NCBI GenBank assembly: GCA_030651895.1
Contig: JAUSBR010000010.1
Coordinates: forward strand, 248,001 to 312,000
Source: Sideroxyarcus sp.
Lineage (GTDB): Bacteria > Pseudomonadota > Gammaproteobacteria > Burkholderiales > Gallionellaceae
DNA: 64,000 nt
Direction of reading: 5' to 3'
A model generated the notes under the pieces. The model ran no database searches, was not told where the DNA came from, and saw only the letters and a program-made list of their open reading frames with translations. The translations under genes and the position numbers were made by a program. Positions 45,210 through 55,681 of this stretch are shown one piece after another; within the stretch, counting starts at the first letter, position 1, and every line of letters begins with the position of its first letter.

Positions 45210-45956
45210 ATGTTCGAGATCGCCGCCATCCCCGCCCTGCAGGACAACTACATCTGGGCCATCCATGACGACCGTAGCGCCGTCGTGGTCGATCCCGGTG
45301 AAGCCTGGCCGGTGCTGGATTTCCTGCAACGCAAGGGCCTGAATCTGGAGGCGATCCTGTGTACCCACCGCCATCACGACCATGTCGACGGCATCGAGGA
45401 ACTGCGCGGAGTATATAACGTGCCGGTGCACGGGCGAAGCCATCCGAAGAACCCCCATATCACCCACGACTTGCGCGAGGGCGACCGCCTGACGCTGGAC
45501 CGATTCGGCCTGGTTTTCGACATCATCGAACTGCCCGGACATCTGGATGACCATATCGCCTTCGTCGCGCCGGGCTTGGTGTTTAGCGGCGACATCCTGT
45601 TTGGCGCAGGTTGTGGCAGGAATTTCGAGGGGACCCTGGCGCAATTGCATCACTCCCTGCAAAGGTTGGCGGCCTTACCCGAAGATACCCTGGTCTATTG
45701 CGCGCACGAATACACCTTATCTTGTTTGTCATATGCACTCGTTTGCGAGCCCGGCAACCTGGACATCCAGCACCGCATTGCCGATACACAGGCCTTGCGT
45801 GCCGCCGGTCGGCCGACCGTGCCATTCACCATAGCGCTGGAAAAGGCCACCAACCCCTACCTGCGCTGCACCAACCTTGAACTCATCTCCACCTTGCAGG
45901 CAAGAGGCCTGAGCGATACCAGCGAACTGGCCGTATTTTCCGCGCTGAAAGGATGA
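45210..45956 (+). CDS. gloB: Hydroxyacylglutathione hydrolase (glyoxalase II)
   Basis: A 248-residue metallo-beta-lactamase-fold enzyme. The binuclear site is T52-H-x-H-H-D-H58 ('THRHHDHVDG') and later 'LPGHLDDHIAF', 'GDILFGAGCGR' and 'YCAHEYTLSCLSYA'. It hydrolyses S-lactoylglutathione to lactate and glutathione, finishing methylglyoxal detoxification. Length fits the family. It ends 56 bases before tRNA-Ser. Confidence 0.94.
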   Translation: MFEIAAIPALQDNYIWAIHDDRSAVVVDPGEAWPVLDFLQRKGLNLEAILCTHRHHDHVDGIEELRGVYNVPVHGRSHPKNPHITHDLREGDRLTLDRFGLVFDIIELPGHLDDHIAFVAPGLVFSGDILFGAGCGRNFEGTLAQLHHSLQRLAALPEDTLVYCAHEYTLSCLSYALVCEPGNLDIQHRIADTQALRAAGRPTVPFTIALEKATNPYLRCTNLELISTLQARGLSDTSELAVFSALKG

Positions 45957-46012
45957 AAAGCACTTTTCCGATTGCCTGAATTGGCGTTCTAGTTTATTCT
46001 GCGCGCCCTTCC

Positions 46013-46104
<92 letters not shown>

Positions 46105-46110
46105 ATAAAT

Positions 46111-46140
46111 AACCGCCCCATGTGGGCGGTTTTTATTTTT
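46111..46140 (+). terminator. Rho-independent terminator after tRNA-Ser
   Basis: ACCGCCC (46112-46118), five-base loop, GGGCGGT (46124-46130), then TTTTATTTTT. It lies between tRNA-Ser and the convergent thioredoxin gene and may serve both. Confidence 0.9.
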
Positions 46141-46154
46141 AAGTACCAGTTACT

Positions 46155-46523
46155 TCAGGCGCCGGTCTGGTGATGTGCGATCAGCTTGTCGATGAACTGG
46201 CGCAGGAAGTGGTCCGGGTGCGAACTGTGGAAGCGGTCGATCTCCTGACCGCGGCTGTAGGCGATGACGGTCGGGAATCCCCTGACTTTGTGTTTTCCGG
46301 CGATGCGCATGTTCTCGTCGGCATCGACTTTAGCCAGCAGAAACTTGCCGTTGTACTCCTTCACCAGCCTCTCCAGATGCGGCCCGAGGACCTTGCACGG
46401 CGCACACCACTCGGCCCCGATATCGAGCAGAATGGGGGTCTCCTGCGAGCGTGCTACCACGAGTTCGTCAAAGTTCGCTTCTTCGACTTCGTATGAAAAA
46501 GGATGGGGGTCGTGCATGTGCAT
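46155..46523 (-). CDS. Thioredoxin-like protein
   Basis: A 122-residue thioredoxin-fold protein. The active site is W39-C-A-P-C43-K, and 'KVDADENMRIAGKHKVRGFPTVIAY' carries the cis-proline segment. The N-terminus is His-rich (MHMHDPHPF) without a signal peptide, so it should be cytoplasmic. It is divergent from hoxF across about 100 bases; that position suggests a redox or assembly role for the soluble hydrogenase, but this is inference. It may simply be a general thioredoxin. Confidence 0.88.
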   Translation of the reverse strand: MHMHDPHPFSYEVEEANFDELVVARSQETPILLDIGAEWCAPCKVLGPHLERLVKEYNGKFLLAKVDADENMRIAGKHKVRGFPTVIAYSRGQEIDRFHSSHPDHFLRQFIDKLIAHHQTGA

Positions 46524-46554
46524 GGTGGTTCTGTTCCTTCATTAAAAGTTCATA

Positions 46555-46609
46555 TTGTTTTCTGCCGGGCTCGGGGTACACTATCCCTGTACGTTTCGGT
46601 ACATGTACC
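46555..46609 (+). promoter_or_regulatory. Possible hox promoter and palindrome
   Basis: TTGTTT (46555-46560), 16 bases, TACACT (46577-46582) gives a weak sigma-70-like promoter for hoxF. A 12-base perfect palindrome GGTACATGTACC follows at 46598-46609, 12 bases before the ATG, and could be an operator or a leader hairpin. Both calls are tentative. Confidence 0.3.
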
Positions 46610-46621
46610 AACGACTACGCT

Positions 46622-48436
46622 ATGCTACCAGACAACGACCCTCGTTTTGACGCTCCGGCCCGCAAATGGATGGACGAACTGATATCGCGTCATGGCGGCG
46701 ATGCCTCGCGCCTGCTGCAGATACTCATTGAAGTCCAGGAGCATTTCGGCCATATCCCGCCAGCCGTGGCGATCCGACTCTCCGGCGCTTTGGACATCCC
46801 CTATGCGCGTATCGAGAATGTCGCCTCCTTCTATTCTTTCCTGCACCTCAATCCGCAAGGCGAATACCGCGTGCTGTTCTCGGACAACATCACTGACCGC
46901 ATGCTGGGCAGCGAAACCCTGATGGAACAGATGTGCCAGTTGCTGTGGTTGCAACCCGGCAAGGTCTCCGAAGACGGTCTGGTCAGCATAGGCCCCACTT
47001 CATGTACCGGCATGTGCGACCAGGGGCCGGCGATGCTGGTCAACGGACGCGCCATCACGCGCCTGACCCACCAGCGCGTGCAGGAGATCGCTCAACTCAT
47101 CCGCAACCGCACGCCGCTCTCCGACTGGCCGGCGGACTTCTTCAAGGTGGACGATGATGTCCGCCGCAGCGGGCTGTTGCTCGACAACAAACTGGCTTAC
47201 GGCGAGGTACTGCATGCCGCCCTGGCGGCAGGCGGGCAGAATATCGTCGATGTCATCAAGGCATCCGGCCTGCGCGGCCGCGGCGGTGCTGGCTTCCCCA
47301 CCGGACAGAAATGGGAGGCCTGCCGCAATGCGGAAGGCAACCGGCATTTCGTGGTGTGCAACGCCGACGAAGGCGAGCCGGGCACGTTCAAGGATAGAGT
47401 GCTGCTCACCCGCCAGGCCGATCTGGTGTTCGAAGGCATGACCCTGTGCGCGCTGGCGGTCGGTGCAAGAAAAGGTTTCCTCTATCTGCGCGGCGAATAC
47501 CGTTATCTGCTCGAACCCCTGCGCGCCGTGTTGCAGCGTCGCCGCGACAGCAACCTGCTGGGCGAGAGCATCCTCGGCAAACCCGGTTTCGATTTCGACA
47601 TCGACATCCATCTCGGCGCGGGGGCTTATATCTGCGGCGAGGAATCGGCGCTCATCGAATCGCTGGAAGGCAAGCGTGGCGTGCCGCGCAACCGCCCGCC
47701 ATTCCCCGTCACCCACGGCTACATGATGCAGCCGACCGCTGTGGACAACGTCGAGACCTTCTGCCAGGCCGCGCTGGCCATGCATATGGGCGCGGACAAA
47801 TACCGCGCCATCGGCACGGAGAAATCCAGCGGTAGCAAACTGATCTCAGTCTCCGGCGACTGCGCCTACCCCGGCATCTACGAATATCCTTTCGGCGTAA
47901 CGGTACGCGAGATATTGCAGGACTGCGGCGCGGTGAACACGCGCGCGGTGCAGATCAGCGGCCCTTCCGGCATCTGCGTCGGCGAAAACGAATTCAACCG
48001 CAAGCTGGGATTTGAGGATCTGCCGACTGCTGGCGCATTCATGGTGTTCGACGACAGCCGCGACATGTTCGAAGTGGCGCGCAACTTCGTGCACTTCTTC
48101 GCGCATGAGAGCTGCGGCTTCTGCACGCCCTGCCGCGTCGGCACCTCGATACTGAAACAGACCCTGGACAAGATCGCCGACGGACACGGTACGCAATATG
48201 ACCTGGCCGAGGTGGAGAATCTGGATCGCGTGCTACAGACCAGTTCCCATTGCGGCCTGGGACGCACCGCCTGCAACCCGGTGCTGCACACGCTCAAGCA
48301 TTTCCGTCCCGCCTATGAGAACAAACTGAAATCGCTGATGTTCTCGCCCGCTTTCGACCTCGACGGGTCGCTGGCACGCGCGCGGCAGATGACCGGACGC
48401 GACGATGCCGGTGCGCACCTGAAGGAGAACGAATGA
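46622..48436 (+). CDS. hoxF: NAD-reducing hydrogenase diaphorase subunit HoxF
   Basis: A 604-residue subunit of a group 3d [NiFe]-hydrogenase. Residues 1-165 are a NuoE/HoxE-like [2Fe-2S] domain ('EHFGHIPPAVA', 'SFYSFL', 'GPTSCTGMCDQGPA'). The rest is NuoF-like, with the NADH/FMN site 'GLRGRGGAGFPTGQKW', 'CNADEGEPGTFKDR', 'ICGEESALIESLEG' and the 4Fe-4S site 'ESCGFCTPCRVGTS'. It passes electrons from the hydrogenase to NAD+ in the cytoplasm. The start at 46622 (MLPDNDPRFD) is the family N-terminus; the frame to 46451 overlaps the thioredoxin gene. No clear Shine-Dalgarno is seen. It overlaps hoxU as ATGA. Confidence 0.95.
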   Translation: MLPDNDPRFDAPARKWMDELISRHGGDASRLLQILIEVQEHFGHIPPAVAIRLSGALDIPYARIENVASFYSFLHLNPQGEYRVLFSDNITDRMLGSETLMEQMCQLLWLQPGKVSEDGLVSIGPTSCTGMCDQGPAMLVNGRAITRLTHQRVQEIAQLIRNRTPLSDWPADFFKVDDDVRRSGLLLDNKLAYGEVLHAALAAGGQNIVDVIKASGLRGRGGAGFPTGQKWEACRNAEGNRHFVVCNADEGEPGTFKDRVLLTRQADLVFEGMTLCALAVGARKGFLYLRGEYRYLLEPLRAVLQRRRDSNLLGESILGKPGFDFDIDIHLGAGAYICGEESALIESLEGKRGVPRNRPPFPVTHGYMMQPTAVDNVETFCQAALAMHMGADKYRAIGTEKSSGSKLISVSGDCAYPGIYEYPFGVTVREILQDCGAVNTRAVQISGPSGICVGENEFNRKLGFEDLPTAGAFMVFDDSRDMFEVARNFVHFFAHESCGFCTPCRVGTSILKQTLDKIADGHGTQYDLAEVENLDRVLQTSSHCGLGRTACNPVLHTLKHFRPAYENKLKSLMFSPAFDLDGSLARARQMTGRDDAGAHLKENE

Positions 48437-49185
48437 GCGACACTTTCCAACTCGACGGAGCAGCGGTTCCGTTCGAACCCGGCCAGACCGTGATGCAGGC
48501 AGCGCTGGCTGCCGGGCATTACATCCCGCACCTGTGCTATCACCCCGAATTCAAGCCGCACGGCAGCTGCAAACTGTGCACGATCAAGGTTAACGGCCGC
48601 ACCACCGCTTCCTGCACCATGCCGGCCGAAGCGGGGCTCAGCGTGGAAAGCGACATCGAAGAATTGAACGCCTTGCGCCGCACGCTGGTGCAGATGCTGT
48701 TCGCCGAAGGCAACCATTTCTGCCCCTCGTGCGAGAAGAGCGGCAACTGCGTGTTGCAGGCGCTGGGCTACGACCTCGAAGTGCATGCCACCGGCTTCCG
48801 CCATCTGTATCCAGATCGTCCGATCGATGCCTCGCATCCCGATATCCTGCTCGACTTCAACCGCTGCGTACTGTGCGAACTCTGCGTGCGCGCATCCTCC
48901 GAAGTGGACGGCAAGAACGTGTTCGCGCTGGCCGGGCGCGGCATCACCAAGCACCTTATCGTGAACTCGGAATCGGGATTGCTCAAGGACACCGACATCG
49001 CGCTCACCGACAAGGCCATGGAGGTCTGCCCGGTCGGCGTGATCCTGAAGAAACGTGTCGGCTTCAGCCAGCCCATAGGCGAGCGCCGCTATGACCAGCG
49101 TCCGATCAGCGCGCAGGCGCTGGATGATGCGCCGCGCCAGACCGGTACCGGCGGGAGTTGCGCCGCATGCGAGGATCCATCATGA
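48433..49185 (+). CDS. hoxU: NAD-reducing hydrogenase diaphorase subunit HoxU
   Basis: A 250-residue Fe-S electron relay, NuoG N-terminal type. A [2Fe-2S] ferredoxin domain comes first ('HLCYHPEFKPHGSCKLCTIKV'), then a His/Cys-ligated cluster ('FCPSCEKSGNCVLQALGY') and a 4Fe-4S region ('FNRCVLCELCVRASSE', later 'VCPVGVI'). It links HoxF to the hydrogenase pair HoxYH. Coupled by overlaps to hoxF and hoxY. Confidence 0.95.
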   Translation: MSDTFQLDGAAVPFEPGQTVMQAALAAGHYIPHLCYHPEFKPHGSCKLCTIKVNGRTTASCTMPAEAGLSVESDIEELNALRRTLVQMLFAEGNHFCPSCEKSGNCVLQALGYDLEVHATGFRHLYPDRPIDASHPDILLDFNRCVLCELCVRASSEVDGKNVFALAGRGITKHLIVNSESGLLKDTDIALTDKAMEVCPVGVILKKRVGFSQPIGERRYDQRPISAQALDDAPRQTGTGGSCAACEDPS

Positions 49186-49721
49186 GCAAGAAACTGCGCG
49201 TTGCCACCACCTCGCTGGCCGGCTGCTTCGGCTGCCACATGTCTTTTCTCGATATCGACGAACGGCTATTGACGCTACTTGATCTGGTCGAGTTCGACCG
49301 CTCGCCGATCAATGACATCAAACATTGCGGCCCCTGCGACATCGGCATCATCGAAGGCGGCGTATGCAACGCGGAGAACGTGCACGTGCTGCACGAGTTC
49401 CGCAAGAACTGCAAGATACTCATCGCCATCGGCGCCTGCGCCATCAACGGCGGCCTGCCCGCGCAGCGCAACCACCTCGATCTCGGCTCCTGCCTCACCG
49501 AGGTGTACCTGACCGAACCGGGATTGGCGCATGGCCACATCCCCAACGATCCCGAGTTGCCGCTGCCGCTGGACAAGGTGCACCCGCTGCATGAAGTGGT
49601 GAAGATCGATTACTTCATCCCCGGCTGCCCGCCTTCCGGCGATGCCATCTGGAAATTCCTCACCGACCTCATCGCGGGCAAGACGCCCGAACTGGGACAT
49701 GGATTGATCAAATATGACTGA
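49182..49721 (+). CDS. hoxY: NAD-reducing hydrogenase small subunit HoxY
   Basis: A 179-residue [NiFe]-hydrogenase small subunit of the soluble type. It lacks a Tat signal and has only the proximal 4Fe-4S site: 'LAGCFGCHMSFLD', 'GVCNAENVHVLHEFRK', 'IGACAINGGLPA' and 'IPGCPPSGDAIW'. Start at ATG 49182 (MSKKLRVATTS) forms ATGA with the hoxU stop. It pairs with HoxH to split hydrogen in the cytoplasm. Confidence 0.95.
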   Translation: MSKKLRVATTSLAGCFGCHMSFLDIDERLLTLLDLVEFDRSPINDIKHCGPCDIGIIEGGVCNAENVHVLHEFRKNCKILIAIGACAINGGLPAQRNHLDLGSCLTEVYLTEPGLAHGHIPNDPELPLPLDKVHPLHEVVKIDYFIPGCPPSGDAIWKFLTDLIAGKTPELGHGLIKYD

Positions 49722-51204
49722 TTCGCTCGAAACCGCCGCCCACCCCGAGAACCTGCGCCGCGTCGCCATTGATCCGGTGTCGCGCGTGGAAGGCCACGGC
49801 AAGGTCACGCTGCTGCTGGACGAGAACGACCGCGTACATCAGGTACGCCTGCACATCGTCGAGTTCCGCGGCTTCGAGAAATTCATCCAGGGCCGCCCCT
49901 ACTGGGAAGCGCCGGTGATGGTGCAGCGACTTTGCGGCATCTGCCCGGTGAGCCACCACCTCGCGGCCTCCAAGGCGATGGACATGATCGTGGGCGCGAC
50001 GCTGACGCCGACGGCCGAGAAAGTGCGCCGTCTGATGCACTACGGCCAGATGCTGCAATCGCACGCGCTGCATTTCTTCCACCTGTGTTCGCCAGACCTG
50101 CTGTTCGGCTTCGACTCCGATGTCGCCAAGCGCAACATCGTCGGCATCGTCGCCGCCTACCCCGACATCGCCAAACAGGGTGTGCTGCTGCGCAAGTTCG
50201 GCCAAGAAGTGATTCGCATCACGGCGGGCAAACGCGTGCACGGTACCGGCTCCATCCCCGGCGGTGTGAACAAGAACGTGAGCATCGAAGAGCGCGACTA
50301 CCTGCTCAAGGACATCGAACAGATCGTGACCTGGAGCCAGGAGTCGGTCGGCATCGCCAGAAAACTCTTCGAGCAGAACCTCGACCTCTACAACAACTTC
50401 GGCCGCTTCAAGGCGCACACACTGAACATGGTGCGTGCCGATGGCGCGATGGACCTGTACCACGGCGGCCTGCGCGCACGCGATATGGACGGCAAGACGC
50501 TGTTCGACCATTACGATTACGGACACTACTGGGACGTGATCTTCGAAGACGTGAAGCCATGGTCTTACATGAAGTTCCCCTTCCTGCGCAGTCTGGGCCC
50601 CGAGACCGGCTGGTATCGCGTCGGTCCGCTGAGCCGCGTGACGCAGTGCGATTTCATTCCCACGCCGCTGGCCGAAGCGGAACGCAAAGCGTTCATGGCC
50701 TTCGACAATGGCAAAGCGGCAGGTGCGACACTGGGCTTCCACTGGGCACGCATGATAGAGATGCTGCATGCAGCCGAGCAGATACGCGAACTGCTGCTCG
50801 ATCCGGATCTGCAAGGCAACGAACTAGTCAGCAAGGGCGTGCGCCAGGAACGCGGCGTCGGCGTGATCGAAGCGCCGCGTGGCACGCTCATCCACCACTA
50901 CAAGGTGGACGACAACGACCAGATCGTGCGCTGCAACCTCATCGTCTCCACCACCCACAACAACCAGGCGATGAACGAAGCCATCCGTCAGGTGGCACGA
51001 CAATTCATCGACGGCAAGAAACTCACCGAAGGCCTGCTCAATCACATCGAAGTCGCCATCCGCGCCTTCGACCCCTGCCTCTCCTGCGCCACGCATGCCT
51101 TGGGCAAGATGCCGCTGGAAGTGGAGTTGCTGGATGCGGAAGGTGCGCGGGTGGATATGATGACGCGCAATACGTCTGGCGCGCTATGTGATTTTGCCAA
51201 CTAA
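49714..51204 (+). CDS. hoxH: NAD-reducing hydrogenase large subunit HoxH
   Basis: A 496-residue [NiFe] catalytic subunit. The N-terminal ligands are in 'RLCGICPVSHH' and the C-terminal in D453-P-C455-x2-C458-x2-H461 ('DPCLSCATH'). After H461, 35 residues (462-496) form the extension removed by HoxW after nickel insertion. 'SRVEGHGKV' near the start is the group 3 L1-region signature. Its start overlaps hoxY by 8 bases. It oxidises hydrogen reversibly with NAD+. Confidence 0.95.
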   Translation: MTDSLETAAHPENLRRVAIDPVSRVEGHGKVTLLLDENDRVHQVRLHIVEFRGFEKFIQGRPYWEAPVMVQRLCGICPVSHHLAASKAMDMIVGATLTPTAEKVRRLMHYGQMLQSHALHFFHLCSPDLLFGFDSDVAKRNIVGIVAAYPDIAKQGVLLRKFGQEVIRITAGKRVHGTGSIPGGVNKNVSIEERDYLLKDIEQIVTWSQESVGIARKLFEQNLDLYNNFGRFKAHTLNMVRADGAMDLYHGGLRARDMDGKTLFDHYDYGHYWDVIFEDVKPWSYMKFPFLRSLGPETGWYRVGPLSRVTQCDFIPTPLAEAERKAFMAFDNGKAAGATLGFHWARMIEMLHAAEQIRELLLDPDLQGNELVSKGVRQERGVGVIEAPRGTLIHHYKVDDNDQIVRCNLIVSTTHNNQAMNEAIRQVARQFIDGKKLTEGLLNHIEVAIRAFDPCLSCATHALGKMPLEVELLDAEGARVDMMTRNTSGALCDFAN

Positions 51205-51211
51205 ATAACTA

Positions 51212-51291
51212 CCGTTCGGGCTGAGCCTGTCGAAGCCCCCTGACAAAGACGAAGTGGTCCATTCACCCTTCGACAGGCTCAGGACGAACGG
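51212..51291. repeat. REP-like palindromic repeat between hoxH and hoxW
   Basis: Arms at 51212-51235 and 51268-51291 are inverted copies matching at 22 of 24 positions, around a 32-base loop. The arm contains CTTCGACAGGCTCAG, a common dispersed palindromic motif of proteobacterial genomes. It would form a strong hairpin in the hox transcript and may lower expression of hoxW relative to hoxH or protect upstream RNA. Confidence 0.8.
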
Positions 51292-51308
51292 ATGTCAATC
51301 CAATCATC

Positions 51309-51782
51309 ATGACCATTCCCCTCCTCGTCATCGCCATCGGCAACGAGTCGCGCGGCGACGATGCACTGGCACCGCTGCTGATTCGCCAGCTGCAATCTGA
51401 GTCCGGCGCGGACCTGATCGAATTCATCGAGGATTTTCAGTTGCAGGTCGAACACGTCACCGATCTGGTCGGACGAACTGCCGTGCTGTTCATCGATGCG
51501 GATATGTCGTGTGAGGCACCGTTCCATTTCTCCGCCATCACTGCCGCGCAGGACAACAGCTACACCAGTCATGCCATGACACCGTTCGCGGTGTTGCATA
51601 CCTTCAAACAGGTATACGGAACGGACGCGCCGCCCTGCTACCTGTTGCGGGTGCGTGGTTACGGTTTTGAATTGGGTGATAGTTTGAGTCCGGAAGCAAC
51701 AGCCAACTTGGAGCAGGCTGCCGCAATGGCACAGGATTGGCTGGCCGACATGGAGGCCAACTTGGGCGGTTTACCTGGCTGA
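51309..51782 (+). CDS. hoxW: HoxH maturation endopeptidase HoxW
   Basis: A 157-residue protease of the HyaD/HybD/HoxW family. It opens 'LLVIAIGNESRGDDALAP', whose Glu and Asp-Asp bind nickel in the precursor, and has 'VLFIDADMS' and 'SHAMTPFAVLHTFKQVYG' with the conserved His. It removes the HoxH C-terminal extension. It follows hoxH in the same direction, separated by the palindromic repeat. Confidence 0.9.
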   Translation: MTIPLLVIAIGNESRGDDALAPLLIRQLQSESGADLIEFIEDFQLQVEHVTDLVGRTAVLFIDADMSCEAPFHFSAITAAQDNSYTSHAMTPFAVLHTFKQVYGTDAPPCYLLRVRGYGFELGDSLSPEATANLEQAAAMAQDWLADMEANLGGLPG

Positions 51783-52118
51783 GGGGTGAGAATCAATCGA
51801 GTACGACCCCATTGATCTGTTCACCTCTGACATCAAAATCTCCTTAATCAAATCTCTAAACAGGTTGAATATGCAACGCGAAAGATACAGAGCGAACGTT
51901 CTGGTATCAGTTGGGGCGTTGCAGGCAGATACGACATGCGCCGAACGGTCTGTATATAGACCTTTTTTCTCGTTTCAATAAACAGGGGGATTTGCTAGCA
52001 TTCGACGGCAAGAAAGACTGATTTCGACAACGTAATCCGTACTTATCAATCCATTCATAATTTAGCTCTTGCAAGGTAAATATTTCCTTTCACTAGACCA
52101 TACCTTTTAATCAAACAC
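51783..52118. other. Gap between hoxW and the orphan membrane gene
   Basis: About 336 bases. They hold a likely terminator at 51947-51968 and an AT-rich stretch before the next ATG. Base composition shifts visibly here toward A+T. No coding region is seen. Confidence 0.5.
51947..51968 (+). terminator. Probable rho-independent terminator of the hox operon
   Basis: GGTCT (51947-51951), six-base loop, AGACC (51958-51962), then TTTTTT. The stem is only five base pairs but the T-run is good. Confidence 0.55.
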
Positions 52119-53393
52119 ATGGACACAGACCAATACCTAAATTACATAAGAGTCCTTCGAGACAGGGAAGATAATAAAGGGAAGAAAGCCGGAATTACCA
52201 CATGGAGCTTATTGGTCGCCCTTATCTACGTCGTGTGGCAACTCATACCAGAGGTGCCTCTAATAAAAGCAGATTCGGTACTTATTGCCTATGTAGTGCA
52301 GTTGTACGGTTATATGCAGATTACTGCCATACTCACCATTGATCTATTTAGAACATCTTTGCAACCGGTGAGAAGAGGACAATTTGGCTTTCGGATTTCA
52401 TTGTTCGAAGAAAAAAACATATCCCTCATTCATCTGATAGCTCTCCTAGCTTTAGGCCTATTGCTACCAACAGCTGGCCTACATTATTCCAATGAATACT
52501 TAGGGATTGCGTACTCTAGCTGGCCTCGAATTCAAGGTGCAATCAATACATTCATATTGTTACCATTCCTTCTGCTTACCGTAATTGTTTTCTCAGTATT
52601 AAAAATCTATCAGAGTAAAACTGAATATCCATCTCCACTCATATTGGTCGCGCAAGGAAATGGTGCCAACGGGCTCAATAGATATATATTTTTTCCAATA
52701 TCACTCTTGCTATGGATAGGTAATGCTATCTGCATTTATCTCGTTATCCAATCACTACCGTCGGACTTTTTCTCGCAAATTCTTCGAGTATCTCTTGATA
52801 GTATGTTGTTGATTCTCATTATCTCGGCTCTGCTAACCAGTACAAAAATTGACAATACATCAGCGCGGCTTGAAGCTCTTGAGCGCGACATTGTTTTGCA
52901 TGAACTAGACACACATACGGTGAGAGAACGCATCCAAGATGAACTACTTGGCCACGAGGCCGGCGAATGGCTAAGAAATCGAGTATTACAGGTTCGCCAA
53001 AAAGCAGAGAGTGTGAGGGAAGTCACTCAACAAGCTTTGGAACTAAAGAAAACAATTCTTGAGATAAATCCAGAATTCACTCATGAGCAATTCGGACGAG
53101 TTGCTGATTACACAACTAAGCTTCAAAAATTGACTACAGAATACAACGGCAATTTCGAGAGCTTGGGAAAATGGCTTATTTTCAGCATTCAGATGATCAA
53201 AGTTTACAAGGACACTTCTTTGGAAAATTTACTCAATGACGTCCATAAGCAACTTAGTGAGGTTAATGAGAACATCAAGAAAGACGTTATTAACGCTGTA
53301 CATGAAGTTGGTGTAGCAATGTCAGAAGTCAATACAAAGAGGCATGAAATGGGATTGCCAATTATCGCTTTGCCAACGTGGGTCAAACAATAA
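52119..53393 (+). CDS. Orphan membrane protein with C-terminal coiled coil
   Basis: A 424-residue protein I do not recognise. Five or six membrane helices are likely (about 27-44, 52-70, 104-122, 146-165, 193-212, 222-243). The cytoplasmic-looking last 180 residues are helical with heptads ('ARLEALERDIVLHEL', 'VHKQLSEVNENIKKDVI'). There is no enzyme motif. It is AT-rich against its GC-rich neighbours and lies between two hydrogenase operons, convergent with the second, so it looks like a late insertion. A sensor or abortive-infection type role is possible but unsupported. Confidence 0.65.
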   Translation: MDTDQYLNYIRVLRDREDNKGKKAGITTWSLLVALIYVVWQLIPEVPLIKADSVLIAYVVQLYGYMQITAILTIDLFRTSLQPVRRGQFGFRISLFEEKNISLIHLIALLALGLLLPTAGLHYSNEYLGIAYSSWPRIQGAINTFILLPFLLLTVIVFSVLKIYQSKTEYPSPLILVAQGNGANGLNRYIFFPISLLLWIGNAICIYLVIQSLPSDFFSQILRVSLDSMLLILIISALLTSTKIDNTSARLEALERDIVLHELDTHTVRERIQDELLGHEAGEWLRNRVLQVRQKAESVREVTQQALELKKTILEINPEFTHEQFGRVADYTTKLQKLTTEYNGNFESLGKWLIFSIQMIKVYKDTSLENLLNDVHKQLSEVNENIKKDVINAVHEVGVAMSEVNTKRHEMGLPIIALPTWVKQ

Positions 53394-53453
53394 ATCCGCT
53401 AGATTTGCTTGACTCAATCTTGATGGTTCGAGAGGATAAGAACGAAATATTCC

Positions 53454-55229
<1,776 letters not shown>

Positions 55230-55239
55230 TTCAGTTTCC

Positions 55240-55677
55240 TCAAGCTTTCAGGAATTCAGTCAGGATGCGGTATTGCAGCGCCGCCTCGGCATTGTCGGTG
55301 CCGACACCGGTGGCGATGCTCTCGCTGGTGCGTGCCATGCGCGCATGCATGGCGGCATCCCATGCCGGGGTTGTGCCGGACTTGAGACAGGCCAGTGCGG
55401 CCTCGGCGACGAAGTGTCCGGCCTGGCTGTTCCAGTCGCATTCCTTACCGCACAGGGTGAAGCTATCGACGCTGGCTTTCTTGGCCGACTCGAGTGCGGC
55501 GGCGAGTTCGTCTTCGGTGATATCAGCCCGCATTGCTGTGGCGATGGCGTGCTTCACTCTGGCATCCTTGCAAAGCGCCAGCACGCTCTCGGCAAAACGT
55601 GCGCCGACCTGACGCTGCCCGGCCTTGGTCAATTTGGCGATGGATGATTTGAATTCACTGTCGTTGGTGATCGTCAT
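55240..55677 (-). CDS. Hydrogenase-operon protein of unknown function
   Basis: A 145-residue soluble, Ala-rich helical protein with one Cys pair ('LCGKECDW', about 76-80). I recognise no domain. It lies between isp2 and hynL with gaps of 4 and 10 bases, so it is made with the hydrogenase and may be a chaperone or assembly factor for the large subunit. The standard four-gene Isp operon lacks it as far as I know. Confidence 0.7.
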   Translation of the reverse strand: MTITNDSEFKSSIAKLTKAGQRQVGARFAESVLALCKDARVKHAIATAMRADITEDELAAALESAKKASVDSFTLCGKECDWNSQAGHFVAEAALACLKSGTTPAWDAAMHARMARTSESIATGVGTDNAEAALQYRILTEFLKA

Positions 55678-55681
55678 GGCG

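Noticed and set aside
46451-46621. HoxF start 57 codons upstream
   Set aside because: The extension overlaps the thioredoxin gene on the other strand and has no family similarity; the ATG at 46622 fits HoxF.
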